Source: Drosophila pseudoobscura (Eukaryota > Arthropoda > Insecta > Diptera > Drosophilidae). Taken from it: 64,000 nucleotides of DNA. Location: positions 24,016,001 to 24,080,000 of the forward strand of contig NC_046681.1 of assembly GCF_009870125.1 (NCBI RefSeq), read 5' to 3'. The position numbers and the translations under genes were made by a program. The notes under the pieces were generated by a model that did not search any database, had not been told where the DNA came from, and was given only the letters and a program-made list of their open reading frames with translations. Shown here one piece after another: positions 49,587 to 62,200 of this stretch (positions are counted from its first letter, which is position 1; each line of letters opens with the position of its first letter).

Positions 49587-50108
49587 ATGATTGAGACGTT
49601 GTACAGCCTTCCCTTCCACATACTGGTGCCGCCCAACATCAAAGTGCGGCGGTTCAGCATCCCAATGCCCTCACCGATGGCTGTGTTTAGTGTAATTTTG
49701 CTCTCGTACTTTTTGGTGACCGGCGGTGAGTGTCTCTATATAGCGTACACAAAAATGCTGCAGACATCATAGCTATAGCTCAAACATCATTTTCCAGGCA
49801 TTATCTATGATGTTATAGTGGAGCCGCCCAGCGTGGGTGCCACTGTGGACGAGCACGGTCACTCACGTCCTGTGGCCTTTATGCCCTATCGAGTAAACGG
49901 ACAATATATCATGGAGGGACTTGCCAGCAGCTTTCTTTTCACCGTCGGCGGCCTGGGCTTTATCATTATGGATCAGACGCATTCACCCGGCAAGACAAAT
50001 CTCAATCGGCTGCTCCTCACCGCCATGGGATTCATATTTATACTGATGTCCTTCTTCACTACGTGGCTGTTTATGCGCATGAAGCTGCCCAGCTACCTGC
50101 ATCCTTAG
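49587..50108 (+). CDS. Ostc: Oligosaccharyltransferase complex subunit OSTC, 149 aa
   Basis: Exons 49587-49725 and 49798-50108 (72-bp GTGAGT-AG intron) give 149 residues, the usual length of the OSTC/DC2 family. OSTC is an ER membrane subunit of the STT3A-type oligosaccharyltransferase, tying it to the Sec61 translocon for co-translational N-glycosylation. Sequence marks: [10 protein letters not shown] start, [16 protein letters not shown] before the first membrane span (about 32-52), the luminal loop [20 protein letters not shown], and two more spans at about 83-103 and 118-138 ending [10 protein letters not shown]. The Met chosen is the first ATG; the frame upstream has only non-ATG codons. 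It shares a divergent promoter interval with Ptpa. Confidence 0.95.
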
Positions 50109-50603
50109 AATCTCCCAAGTTAAGCCAGGCAAACCTCTCTTAGTATTCCGTAAAGCATATATAATAGATGACCATTTCCCTGGGCAAATCGTAGAGCCAT
50201 TAAAAGAGCCGCCAAAGTGCCTCTGCTGTGCTGAGGAAGCAGCAAACTATTGGCGTCCTATTGTTGGCTCTCAGTCTGCCTCGCGCTGTCCATACGTTTG
50301 GCACGTTCGCTCTCTGCCCGCAGCGCGAAAACAATTTCCATCGCATATATAATTTTAGATTCTATTTTTGTTTATAAATATAAAGAATATATACCTACAT
50401 ATGTATGCAACGAGAAACGAGAAAATTCGATAAAATAGTTATACCTTAAGAAAGGTTTGGACACCAAACGAACACCTAATCCCAAACATTGGAGCGATCC
50501 GAGAACCGAGTGATGTAACCACAGAAAAGTCCTCAATCGATCTTCTTGCCCCGACACGTCGTCGGTTTTTGCTGAGTCGCATTTTGTTTACGACCACAGA
50601 AAC

Positions 50604-52238
50604 ATGTCAAAAAAATGCAGCGTGCGCACGCTGAGCGACAGCGCTCTGGCCGAGCTGGCCAACCTGCTGGTGTCCACCATCAGCTATGTGCAGTACGCCC
50701 CCGATGTCCATCTAGACATCAATATTGTGATGGTCGAGCTGAATGAGTATCTGGCCCAGTCGGGTGCCACATCGAACATCTACCAGGATCTGCTGCGGGT
50801 CATACTCAGCTCGGACTATCTAGACGCCAACATGAGGTTCACCTGCCTGCAAATGCTGCTCAATTGCGGCGTCACCTTCCTTTTTACGGAGGTCTTTCCG
50901 TTCAGTTACTATGAAAAGATTCTTCAGGTAATTATTCTCCGGCATCCTGCGAGATCTTGGCTATTAGATGAATCTCCCTTTTTGCAGGTTATTGCTGCTC
51001 AGGGCGCTGGCCTGCGGGTCCTTAACATCAAAGGCATCTGGGTGAAGGAGGAGCACATGCACTACATGTACGACATAGTGAGACGCTGCAAGCAGCTGGT
51101 GAAGCTGTATGTCCCGTACATAGCCAACGATCAGTTGCTGGAGGAGATTGGCAAATGGTCAACACGCCTGCAAATTCTGGACATCTCCGGGGAGACGGAC
51201 ATTACAGAGATTGGCATTGATGTGCTGGCCAAAGGAGTCTGTTCGCAGTCCCTGACTGTTGTGGACGTGGGCATGCCCGGAGAGGAGAACATCTGCTACT
51301 CGGACGTTGCCCTCATTCTAGAGCACTGCCCACAGGTGGAGACGCTGTCCACATATTCGTTTGTGGGCGCCTCCCTTAAGTTCATCTTCGACAATGTCGA
51401 CGACCATTTCAAGTGCCGGCTAAGGTACGTCCACGACACGGCCACGGATGAGGCCACGCTGCAGGTGATTATGCAGACGTGTCCGCGACTGGAGACCCTC
51501 TACCTGGACTCGCCCAAGACAGGTTCCCTCCGGGCCCTGCACACACGAACCCTGCGAAAACTGAAGATCAATAGGTTTGTGGTGGCTGAGTTGTTGCCCC
51601 TCCTGGAGCGGCCCATTGGCCGAAATCTGCGCCATCTGACCATGATCAAGGGCACTGGGAACTTGGAGCTGGGCAAGCTGGCACGGCTATGCCCCTCGCT
51701 GATCGATCTCGACTGCTACTTGATAGACAGTTTGTCGTACGGTCAGGCTCAGGCCAAATTCCAGCAACTGGAGGGTTTGGAAATCCTCAGCAGTGCCATT
51801 ATGACGAGTTCTCTGAAAGCCTTTCTCTGCAGTTGCACGGACCTCAAGCGCATGGCCGTGGATACTGTGGACTTTACCGATGAGGATATCATCAGGTAAT
51901 AGCTGATTGTTTGAGAGATTTGTTGAAATTTTAATAGTCTTCCTTTTCAGCATGTTTGTGCAGCACGACTTCAAGGTTCTGGAAGATATTTGGTTCACTT
52001 TGGCGCCAGAACTCACCGTGCAAGCTGTCGAGGTGGATATTTTAAATGCTAGGAAACGTTCCCTAAATTAAAAGCTTCTTTCCTTTTAAAGTTACTCTTG
52101 GAGAGCTGCCCGGAACTGCAATCTGTGGGGCAGTTAACGGGCTGGTCCCTGACGCCCGATGATTTGGCCCTCATTCGTGGTCTTCTTAAGAGCGGCAACT
52201 CGAGCATTGTACTAACGCCAAATGGTTTTCTTGCTTGA
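50604..52238 (+). CDS. Leucine-rich-repeat (RNI-like) protein, 486 aa
   Basis: Exons 50604-50927, 50988-51895, 51951-52032 and 52092-52238 join in frame from [18 protein letters not shown] to LTPNGFLA. After a helical N-terminal domain (residues about 1-105), repeats of the type L..L.......L.......C..L..L.L run to the end (for example [50 protein letters not shown]). This is the cysteine-containing LRR subclass common in F-box and AMN1-like proteins, though I do not see a clear F-box. A substrate-adaptor or scaffold role is inference. The first intron (60 bp) has no stop and is a multiple of three. An alternative last exon (52363-52469) would replace the end FLA with a longer tail. It starts about 0.5 kb after the Ostc stop, same strand. 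Confidence 0.85.
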
Positions 52239-52362
52239 GTATTATTAAGACATTCCATTTTAAAGATCATCCGTGTCGAATGATCCTTAAAATGCATAAA
52301 TAATAGCCTAAAAACTGTGTCATAGTTTAAAAGCTAAAATTCGATTACTCTCTCTCTTTCAG

Positions 52363-52469
52363 CGCCTACAATAGAAGTTGTGGTAACGCCCACCAAAGCG
52401 GATGTGGTTTTTGTAAACAAAAAAATGTGTGTTGTGTATTCTAATTTGCTTGTGATATTAATAAAATAA
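52363..52469 (+). CDS. Candidate alternative terminal exon of the LRR gene
   Basis: A strong acceptor (TCTCTCTCTTTCAG ending at 52362) precedes a frame that, if joined to a donor at 52225 (AAATG|GTTTTC), continues the LRR protein as PNAPTIEVVVTPTKADVVF and ends VILIK at TAA 52467-52469. The phase fits exactly. The weak point is the non-consensus donor. Polyadenylation signals overlap the stop, so this would be the natural 3' end of the transcript either way. Confidence 0.45.
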
Positions 52470-52470
52470 A
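52460..52470 (+). terminator. Overlapping polyadenylation signals of the LRR gene
   Basis: Two overlapping AATAAA words (52460-52465 and 52465-52470). Confidence 0.6.
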
Positions 52471-52499
52471 GTTTGTTAAATTTTTAAATTTTATTCAGT

Positions 52500-53206
52500 T
52501 TGTAACGCCGTTCACAAAAATAGCCAGCCTAGGCGTGTAGTTCCGTTCTCGTGCTATCGAAATGTGACATATCGGCTAGAGATTAGCGATAAACAGCTGT
52601 GTCCGGGAGTTGCCATGGTGCCGGCAATTACCAGCAATTATTATATACACATTTTATTGACTGAAAAACACCAAAACTCAAAGAAACAATATAAACCGAA
52701 ATATGGAAATATATTCTATTATTTTTGAGTCGTAATAGTGGTGAGAATCATTGACTCTAGTACAGCGGCGTCGGCACATCAAAACCCTCGACATCCCTAG
52801 CCACGACTCGACAAATTTATGCGCAAAAAAAGTGAAAAAGCGGAAAAGAAACGAAAGAATTTATGCACACTTGTACGTGAATCTCATTTAACAATAATTA
52901 TAACAAAGAGCATTCGAGTGTAAACGGCAGAATACGATTCCACATAATATGTAGACATCAAAGAGCATAAAGTGGCAGTGTTTTAACTATGAAAAACTAC
53001 AAAAATAAAAAGAAACTTCCGCAGACGTCAGCAGAGGCGCAGCAGAAGAGATAGACAGCGACAAAGCGGCTGGGCATAGAGGAGCCAACGAGTACCGTTG
53101 TTGCTGGACGACGACTCACGCAAATTGGCCTTTAAATATAATAATAACTAAATAAATCTCAGACAAACGAGACTGTAATTGTGGGGCGGCAACGTGTGCC
53201 GTTGTC
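52500..53206 (+). promoter_or_regulatory. Promoter and 5' leader of the Aster-like gene
   Basis: Follows the LRR polyadenylation site. It contains ATCGA-rich words like half DREs near 52556 and 52571, an E-box CAGCTG at 52594-52599, and then a purine- and CAA-rich stretch typical of fly leaders. An in-frame TAA at 53153 precedes the ATG at 53207, so that ATG is the first in its frame. The exact transcription start was not located. Confidence 0.45.
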
Positions 53207-56200
53207 ATGCATTTTGTCACACAGCAGCGCCAACAGCAGCAGCAGCACCACCAACAACAACAACAGCAGCAGAGATCCACCTCATCCTCGAATTCCTCAA
53301 TAGCATCCACCTCATCGGCACCGTCGGTCAGCGCCAGCACCCGCTTTGTGGCCCTGTGCAAATCTTCCAGTCAAGGTGCCCTGCCCAAAACCTTGGCCAC
53401 CGCTCAAAGCCTCTTTCGCCAGTCGTCACATCACCACAACAACAACAACCACCACCACCACCACCAACGCCACAGTAGCTATCATAGCCAGCAGCACCAA
53501 CAACAACACAACCAACAGAGGCACAAACGCACTGTCAGCCTGAACTCGACGCCCATGTGAGTGTGCCACCCCAAAAAGACTAGTCTTTTAAAAATATATA
53601 ATTAAAAGCTAAGCAAATTAATTTTTGGTGTAGGTTTTTTCGCTGGTTTGCATGTTTTAAAAGTTACTCTTTCCCTCTTGCTGCTTATATTGCATGTCGT
53701 TTATACATACATATCATATATGTAGTATTCCATTCCTTTCAGTTGGCTTATCTACTGGATAATAATACCATACCCCAATTGCGTTCCCAGTCTACGTAGT
53801 CTGCTTGCTTGCCCCACAAAAACTTTACCTTTTACTTCTTGCATTAGCCCGTTTTACTTATTTTTATTGCGCAACAGTTGCGCGCGCTCAGCCGTGCAAA
53901 CGTATTATTTTATTTGTGTCTAAAATAGAGAGTACTGTGGGTTTGTTGGTAATCTGTTTATTTAGCTGCTATTCAAAAATGTTGGCCCTTTTTTAACAAG
54001 ATGAAATAGTTTTTGGTGCCTAAAGTAGTACACTTTTAGGCAGTTGAGAAGATTTTCTACTCCACCGAGTGCGAGAAAATGGAAATACAATAACCCCTTG
54101 TGAGATTAAAATCGTTGTAGGTATTAAATGCGTTTTGGGGATTTCAATTACAAGCGAAACTGTCAGAGATTAAAACAATTTTTTTTAAAAGTAATTATAC
54201 AAAGTTTCAGGAATTCGTTAATTGTAATTGTCTCTCTTTGTTTAAGAAACAGGTTTTTAACATTAATTTGTTGTTTAAATTACCCCAAATGCTATTAAAC
54301 GTAGTCAGTGCTCAGTAAAAGTAGCTTTTAGAATTGTTTCCATTATAAAATAAAAAAAGGTTCCTTTCCAAAAATATAACATATGTTTAATACGAGCATT
54401 ATCTTTAAAAATTAAATCAAATGTGGTGTCGGAGGTAATTCCTTTTAAATTTCCACACAGCTTTTAGTTTTTAATGGCCGCAATCCAATCCAGACTTGAT
54501 TGGAAGACAGAAGTAGCTTATGTTTATAGACTTGGCTGGAACTAACTCTGGTGATAGCAGAATTAAGCCCCATGGAAAAAAATCTGGCAGTGTGCGGTCT
54601 AGTTTGTTTTTGTAGGCCAACTGGTGCTCTAAATCAGCTGTGCGTGTTGGAGAACGTCGTTTTGGCACAAATAGTGGCTCAGTTCTTCTACTGATACCAC
54701 TGTGGAGACGTTTTACATCACTATTTTAGTGTTTTTTCGTTGTCTTGCAGTATAGATTTGATTTGAGGACTGGTAGAATACGAATAATATATAATAAATA
54801 TATGTATACTTTACTTGTTTGGCTCTCGGTATATGGTGCTTTCTAACAAGTGTTTGAAACATTTGAAACTCACTGTATATGCATAATCACAGATACACAT
54901 GTACATATTGTATGTATACGCCGTATCAAAATTTGTGCGAGTGCAGTGAAGCGTTTTCCATATAACCAGCATGACCGAATCACAAACTAAAAAGGAAAAA
55001 AAACAAAGGTTTTCCGACTAGCCTTGGCTTGCCAGATACGCGTCGTGTGTGTCTGTGGAAAAACAGATTGTGCGGGGAAGGTGGGGAATACTTGATGTAT
55101 CCGCCAAATATATGTATATATGTATGTGGGTTGTTCTTTATCAGACACTTTGTTGAATGAGTCTAGCGTATGCAGTAGTCGGCCAAACGTCTCGAATCAG
55201 TCTTACTCATTCTCGCCTGCTGGGGCCTTTGGGGGCTGGCTGCCTTCGCCTGCCAGCCTGCCTGCCTGCCTGCTTTTCTCTGCGCTATTGCGATTCTCTC
55301 TCTCGAGTGCAAATCGTAACGTCGCGCTGAAATGACGTGCCCGGCACAAGCACAAACCGCCTCGAACCACCATCGCGTGCCTTAGAATAAAAAAAAAAAA
55401 AAACCATCAGACAGCAAACAAACAAACAAACCAACAATAGAACAAAACGGACAGAATAGGCCAGAAATTAATTAAATAATTAACAGAAAAACGGTGGCGC
55501 GGCATGTCATAGTAGCGCTAACGAACGCGAATATGTGGGATAGTTCATAAATTAATGACATTCTGCCAAAACAGTGCTAAAAATACCATATTTTATTTTT
55601 GCGCCGTGTTTTCGCGTTTCGTCATCGGTTTTCTTTCTTTTGCTGCTGCTCCTGCTCCTACTGTTCTTCGAACGATGACATACATTGGGACGGTCCCCCA
55701 ACAATAAAAGAACGAACGCCCCCCCCTCAAACAGTAACACCCCAACAAAAAAAGCAAAAAAAGCAAAAGCAATGCCGCACGAGGAACCTAAAAAACCGCA
55801 TAGAAAAACCCTAAACGTGGAACCAAAGAAAACCAAAAGAAAGAAAATGTAATACACTTTTTTGTTTGTTGCCCACTTTTATTATTGATTTTTCGCCAGC
55901 TATTCGATTCTGTTGCATTTTGAAACGGGAACGAGAGAGAGAGGGAGAGAGAAAATATTAATTACGATTTTGACAACTCGTTGCTCCTCGCCGCTTCCTG
56001 GATAACCCTTTTAGAGATATACTACCTGCCGTATACCTGTATACTAGAGACTGTTGTGAGGTGGTGCCGTTGGTAATTGTAATTAATTCTTTAGCGGTAG
56101 CTAATGTAGTTTTTATGGCTAGGCCACCGCAAAGGTTAGAGTTCAACGGGGTCCCCTGAGGCTGCCAGAGGTGAGTGTAGTCGCTGCACTTTCAATTACA

Positions 56201-59200
56201 TCGATGAAACCCACAATAATTGATATACTATATATGTATATATATATACTTCGTATATTTGGTTTTGTTATTTTCTATAGAGCATTTTCCTAGGAATTTC
56301 ATCTACATTTGCCCTCTAAAAAAATTCCACTCAATTATTCAAAAAATTCCAATGATTTATCGTACCGGTTTTAAGATTATTTTCAATTGTTTCATAGTTT
56401 ATTTATCAGTTATAGCGGCTTTTTGGCTAGATAATTTTTTCCCAAAAATTTCTCAGCTCTCTTATCTGTGATCTTTCGCCGAGTCTGTGACTCGTATTTA
56501 CCAGCCACATATGAAGAGAGTTTTTATGTACTGCATAGTATATAATCTCTGATCTTTCTCACATTCGAAGTGACTCTTTCGTAATCACAAACAGTTTTTG
56601 TATATACTATATGCATGTGTAATTGATGTAGGGGAATTATCATTTAATGATTCCACTCCAATCCACTTCGTTATTTGTTTGTTTCTACAATTCCCGATTC
56701 GTATTTGCGTTGTTGTTGGTGAGGCTTAAATGAGGCTTTTTCATCTCAACAAAGTGTACATCATATTTCACTTTTTCTATGAACTTGAACGGGGACAATT
56801 GATAAGGCTTGGGTTTTGAGTTATTTTTAAAGACCCTCAGGGATACATTCTTTATATTATGAGGGGAGTATAGTGAGAGGAATATGTAGCTATTTTTGTA
56901 CATAAAGATAATGGAAAGTTTTTTTGTTAAAGCGTTCATCACAAAGAAAATTGTTTTCTTTTGCGGTAAAAATCTCTACATATTGTATAGTCTATCGGTG
57001 GGGCATTCTTGGAATCGAGGCAGTCCAGGTCCCAGTCTTCTGTCTAACTCCAATTCAATATGTATTTTGTTTTTGCATTCTCGTGCTTCTTGTACTTCTG
57101 GAAATGGAAGCACTTGGCAGTAAAAACTTACTCTACTCGTAAAGCACTACAAATACATATTTATTCTTACTGAAAGCTAAATGAAACCGCAAAAACTCTG
57201 TCTGCATTTTCATATTCGGTAACAAGACATTATGCCTCAGGTACAGACGAACTGCTGTAGCAGAATATCGTAACCCCCAGGTGCAGTCGTCCTATAATTG
57301 ACATATTTTCAACAACACAAAACGAAACAGATGTGGGGCTAAATATAATACATCATTACCCTAGCAGGGGTATCACCAGGGTAGGGTATTTCGACCAGAT
57401 GTTTGCTAGGCACAGCATGAGATATTGGGGTCTATCTTGTGGATATATTATTTATTGATCAGCAGCAGCTCTGATACTGCCAATTTCGCTCAATCTGTTT
57501 TTTTCCAATGCAATCCAGCTGTTAGTTTGTTTGGCTTTTCGGATCGAATGGATTGTCGCTCTGTCATAAAAAGATAATCAAGTTTTTGGCATTATGTGGG
57601 TCAGCCTTATCTTGTTAAAATTTTGTTAATGATCACCCCAAAATTAGGCTTTCTTTCTTTTAATGTTGTATGTTATACTGCGGTGTAAAGGCTGTTAGTC
57701 TGCCGCGTTATGCACAAGCATTGTATGTTGTTTTTCAAATTATCAGGCATTCGCTTGTGTGTCTCGAATCAGCCATTCCCTTTTGCAGCATTCGCTTGTG
57801 CGTCTCGAATCGAGCATCAATTGGCCACGCGTCATGCACACGCAATGTATGTTCTTTAAGAGCTTTTCAGCCATTCTCTTGGTCAGCCGTGGCTCGTGCG
57901 ACTCGAGACGAGCATCCACGTGCCGCGCGTCATGTGGTAACGGCTCACACCGCTGCAGTAGCTCTTTAAAATCGGTTAAAGGCTTCGATGGCCTAAGAAC
58001 TTGATATTTGAAGGGTCTATTGCTTGCACAAATATTGAACGACGCACGTCTGTGGGCCTGTGGGTCTGACCATTAACATCTGGCGGACTGCTTTATCAGA
58101 GCAAAAAAAAAAGCGAATATCTTATCGCTCTTATCACCACTAAATGGTATACATACTGGCCCATAAGTATATGAATATACATATATATGTATATATTGAA
58201 AATAATAAACAATTGTGACGCACACACACACAGGCACAGGGGCTCAGAAAAGCTCACAGAAAATACAGAAAAATAGTACACAATAGAATTGATTACCATC
58301 GTTTAATGGCAATTGATACACCATTCTGTCGCAGCCCACTGAGACAAGAGCATGTCTAATTGAAAATAATATATACATTTCCATAGCCGGTCGTCGTCCG
58401 ACACATAATAAAAATAATATGTTGAAAGGAAAGTGGCGCAAAAAAAAGCGAGCGCCTCGCGTTCTATGGTATGGAAAAATAGTCGCCCACTAAATAGAGC
58501 ATAACAAAAAATAATTGATTCGAATGTGTGTCGTGTGTGCGGAGTGCTATCAGTGCCGCGAAACGATTAAAGGAAATTAATTAGAAGCGAAATTACTGGG
58601 AACGATGATCAGCTCCGGCGATATTGTCTCTCTAACAAAACCAATTGACAGGTGTCGATGGGGGGGCGGCACTACTCTGCCCACTTCATTGTCTCTATTG
58701 GAGCTGTTTGCTTATCATTGCCACTTGCCACTTGCCACTTGCGGAAAACAGCAACTGCTTAAAAACCGCATTTCATGAATTATCAATTGTGATTTGCAGG
58801 AAAAAGCGTTGTGTTTGTGTGAGAGTGTGGATTCAAAGAGGTTGAACTTTGGCAAAAGAGTTTAGATTATCAGCATTTACTAATAAATCCCATGTATGTG
58901 CGTTTTCCTATAAACGGAGGCGTTTTATCGCCCTAAGGAGGGTTTGAGTCACGCTTAGTGTTGATGAACTCAAATTGATGATTAGAAGAGCCTTTTTACG
59001 TCACATTTCGCCATTTATCTGGTATGCCTCAACTGGAAATATACAAGTAGATTTCTCCATTCTTTTGTGTCCCCTAATCTGCATAGTCCTCGCCTCCAAC
59101 TTTTTCCAGATTGCACAAGCAAAAAAGTCAATGAAAAAGCAAAAAAGCGACCGAGACTGGGACCGAGGCTCGGTCCCGAGAGATCAGAAACAAAATACAC

Positions 59201-62200
59201 ACAATACAGTGTGCGGGATGTGGCATATTCTTCTTCGAGTCGAGTGTCGTCTCGTCTGGGTCCCACAATTTTCTACAAACAAATACTCAGTCTTTGGTGA
59301 CGCACCACGTAGATCGAGACCCGAGACCCTTCTATGTCGCAAGATTGCAAAAACAACTAAATTTCTTGGGCATGATTCAGCGCATTGATGCTCGAGTAGA
59401 ATTTCGTTTATAATGGTTGTTTTGTGTTTGATATTACTTGTCAGGGTTTGCAAAATTGTACTCAAATCGGCAGTTTCTTGAAAGTTCTGTCCACACTCGT
59501 TTAGGGTCTTCTTGATTTTGAACTGGAAGTAACTTTAGGGATGCTTAAACGTATTTGAAGTATTGAGTTCGTATATCGTTTCAGTGAACTCTTCGTTTGT
59601 TGTTGGTTCTATTTGTTTTAATTTTCAAATCTCACTGTAACTTCTATCCAAAATCCTATAAACTGTGAACCTTTCGAGTTGGTTTCAAGAGTTTCCTTTC
59701 CTCACGTTGTAAAATAAAGTAGTTTCTTCTCTATTCACTAAAAGTGGGTGAATTTTCCTATTAGTTTGTGGTCCAACCTTTTTCCTGCCTTTAAAAAATG
59801 TAGCCGTTTTTTTTGTAGGTTTTGTAGATCTTCCTTCCCAAAAGTAGAAGTGCGATTTTTCGGTTGCTATTAACGACTTATCCTCCTTTAGGCATGACTT
59901 TTAATTTGGCATTCGTTATTTTTGATTTGTTTATGCATTTTATTGTAGGATTAAAGATTTTGATACTATAACCAACCCAACAACAACAAATGCCCGAACT
60001 GCCGATAGTCCGTGCAGTAGTAAGCCCCCAGCCAATGCCAATGCCAACATGTTAGCTGAGACACAGCACGAGTCACAGCCAGAGTCACAGTCACAGTCAC
60101 AGTCACAGATACAGACACCGCCACTGGCCAAACAAACGCCGGAGAGGTGCCAGGAGGAGCCGACTCCTCAGCAGCAGGAACAGCCGCAGGAGGAGGAGTA
60201 TCCGGATCCGGATCAGAGGATCGGAGAAGACAGGCCTGAGGAGAGGGCGGCCCCGGCTTCTTGTAGCAACGGTGGCGACAGGTAGGTGGGATCATACAGT
60301 GCTCAGGAAACTCTCCAGCCAGGCCTTGGTCCAATTCCGTAAGAGAATACGTTTATTCCAAAATTTGCATGCCTAGTTCAAGAGTTTTTCCATTTAATCG
60401 AAAAAAATCGAATTAGTAGTTTAGATGGGACTTGGATGTGGAATCTATACTTATTTTGGGTCTTCCCCCTACCATTGCAGGCGCGATTCCATCACCGAGG
60501 AGATCGTAATTACAACAACTACAACAAACAGCAAACTTCTGACCATCCAGGAGGCTGCCGGCATCCTCGAGCACAGCAGCATCTCCATTTCGGCGTCTTC
60601 GAAACAGAACTCTTCCACAACAACAACCTCAACGGCAGCGGCGGTATCCACAGCAGGAACTGTAGCAGCGGCCACTGTCGCCACAGCAGTCGCAGCGGCG
60701 GCAGCAGCCTCAGGATCTCAGCAACGCAATGAGCCGTCGGTTGCCTCCTCCTCGTCCAATGGCATCAACAGCGGCAGCAATCCAAGCCTAGCCCAAGCCA
60801 CTTCCAGCTCTAATACGAATTTGGCCCACAGCAGCAGCGGCAGCAACGTCCCTCAGACCTCAACGCCTACCATCAATATTGTAGGAAGCGATCAGGCCAG
60901 GGATCAGCCACTGCAGTCACAGAGCGTCGACTCGAACGGACACGCCCAGGCAGGCGGCTCCTGCGGGGACAGTCCCAGCAGCCGTAAGAGCTCGACCAGC
61001 TCCAAGGGACGGGCCAGTCAACCCAAACTCTCCACATCGAGCAGTGGACGAGATGAGGTGAGTGGACTGGAGCCATCGGATGACAATTTGGGTATTAGGT
61101 GGGAAAACAGAATATCGAAAACAGGGTGGAAAAAGCCAGTTGTTAGTTGGAGATACTCATGGGTCATTCACTGGAAATGCGAGAATTCCAGGGCTATCTT
61201 ATCTGCACCTCCTCGACTCAATGTAAAGCTAATACACCTCTCAGCTGCGACTGGCTGTCTTTAGATTTTCAAGGGAAAAAACCGCTGTGAAAATTCCGAT
61301 TCTTTTTCTGGGAATCTAAATTTGATTTCTACTCGACAGAGCGAGCCTCCAACACATGACTCACAACCCCAAGTGACTACCTTTTTTGTTTATAAAGAAA
61401 AAAATTGTCAATAAGGTTTCAAAAGCTTCCTGCATGCTTTATGAAGTCCGGAGTGGATGTTCCGAAGATCTGGAAGTCTCGCAAGCCTCCTTAAAAGCTT
61501 TATTTGGCTGCAAGAATCATTGGGTTCTTCTGAGCATTATAACGAATGGACTAGCGTGTCTTCTGACTGTAAATTGTAATGAAGACCGTATCCTCAAAGG
61601 GAGATGCGGTAATGTAAATATCCTAAGAGAAATAGATCATTTTTTACCAATCAAAAAGCTTTCCAACCCCCTGGATTGGTGTATAAATCATTTCTGATAT
61701 GAAAGGTCAAAGTACATAAGCCAGCGATAAAAATTCTAGCGATTAGACCGTAGTTTGATTAGAACTCAGTCAATGTAAGTTTTTTTTATGATTTACCACT
61801 TGTTTCCATGGAATTTTCAAGGGTAAAGGCATGGTCAAGCCATATGTGGAGCTCTTCGACAAAGCAGAATCAAAGTTTGATTATTATTTGTAAAAAAAAA
61901 TCACACCTTTTGATTAGATTTTGAAGATTGTTATCAATCAGCAGTCTTCGAATGTATCTACAGTTCTTTCTCTGTGACCCTGTACTTTCTGAAGTGTGGA
62001 ATAGATGCTCGAGAAGAAGACCGTCAACTATTTCCGGTTTTTATTTGCATTGGCAAAGAAAAAGCTTTCCGTACTGTGGGATTTGCTTAAGCCATTAGCA
62101 CACAACCAGCGAAGGTGTGAAATCCAGTCCAAGACAGCAGATCGACCGCACGAGTGATTGATGAATCGATGGCTTGACAGATGGATGGATGGATGGATAG

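Larger units (their letters stand above)
53557..59948 (+). other. First intron of the Aster-like gene (6.4 kb)
   Basis: Starts at GTGAGT and ends at TTTATTGTAG. It holds a (GCCT)n tract, a DINE-like relic (57356-57471), a tandem duplication (57703-57945), a leader-like block at 55320-55860 (CAA/AAC-rich, with a short frame starting MPHEEPKKPHRKT near 55771), and a candidate alternative first coding exon (58605-58651). Confidence 0.6.
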
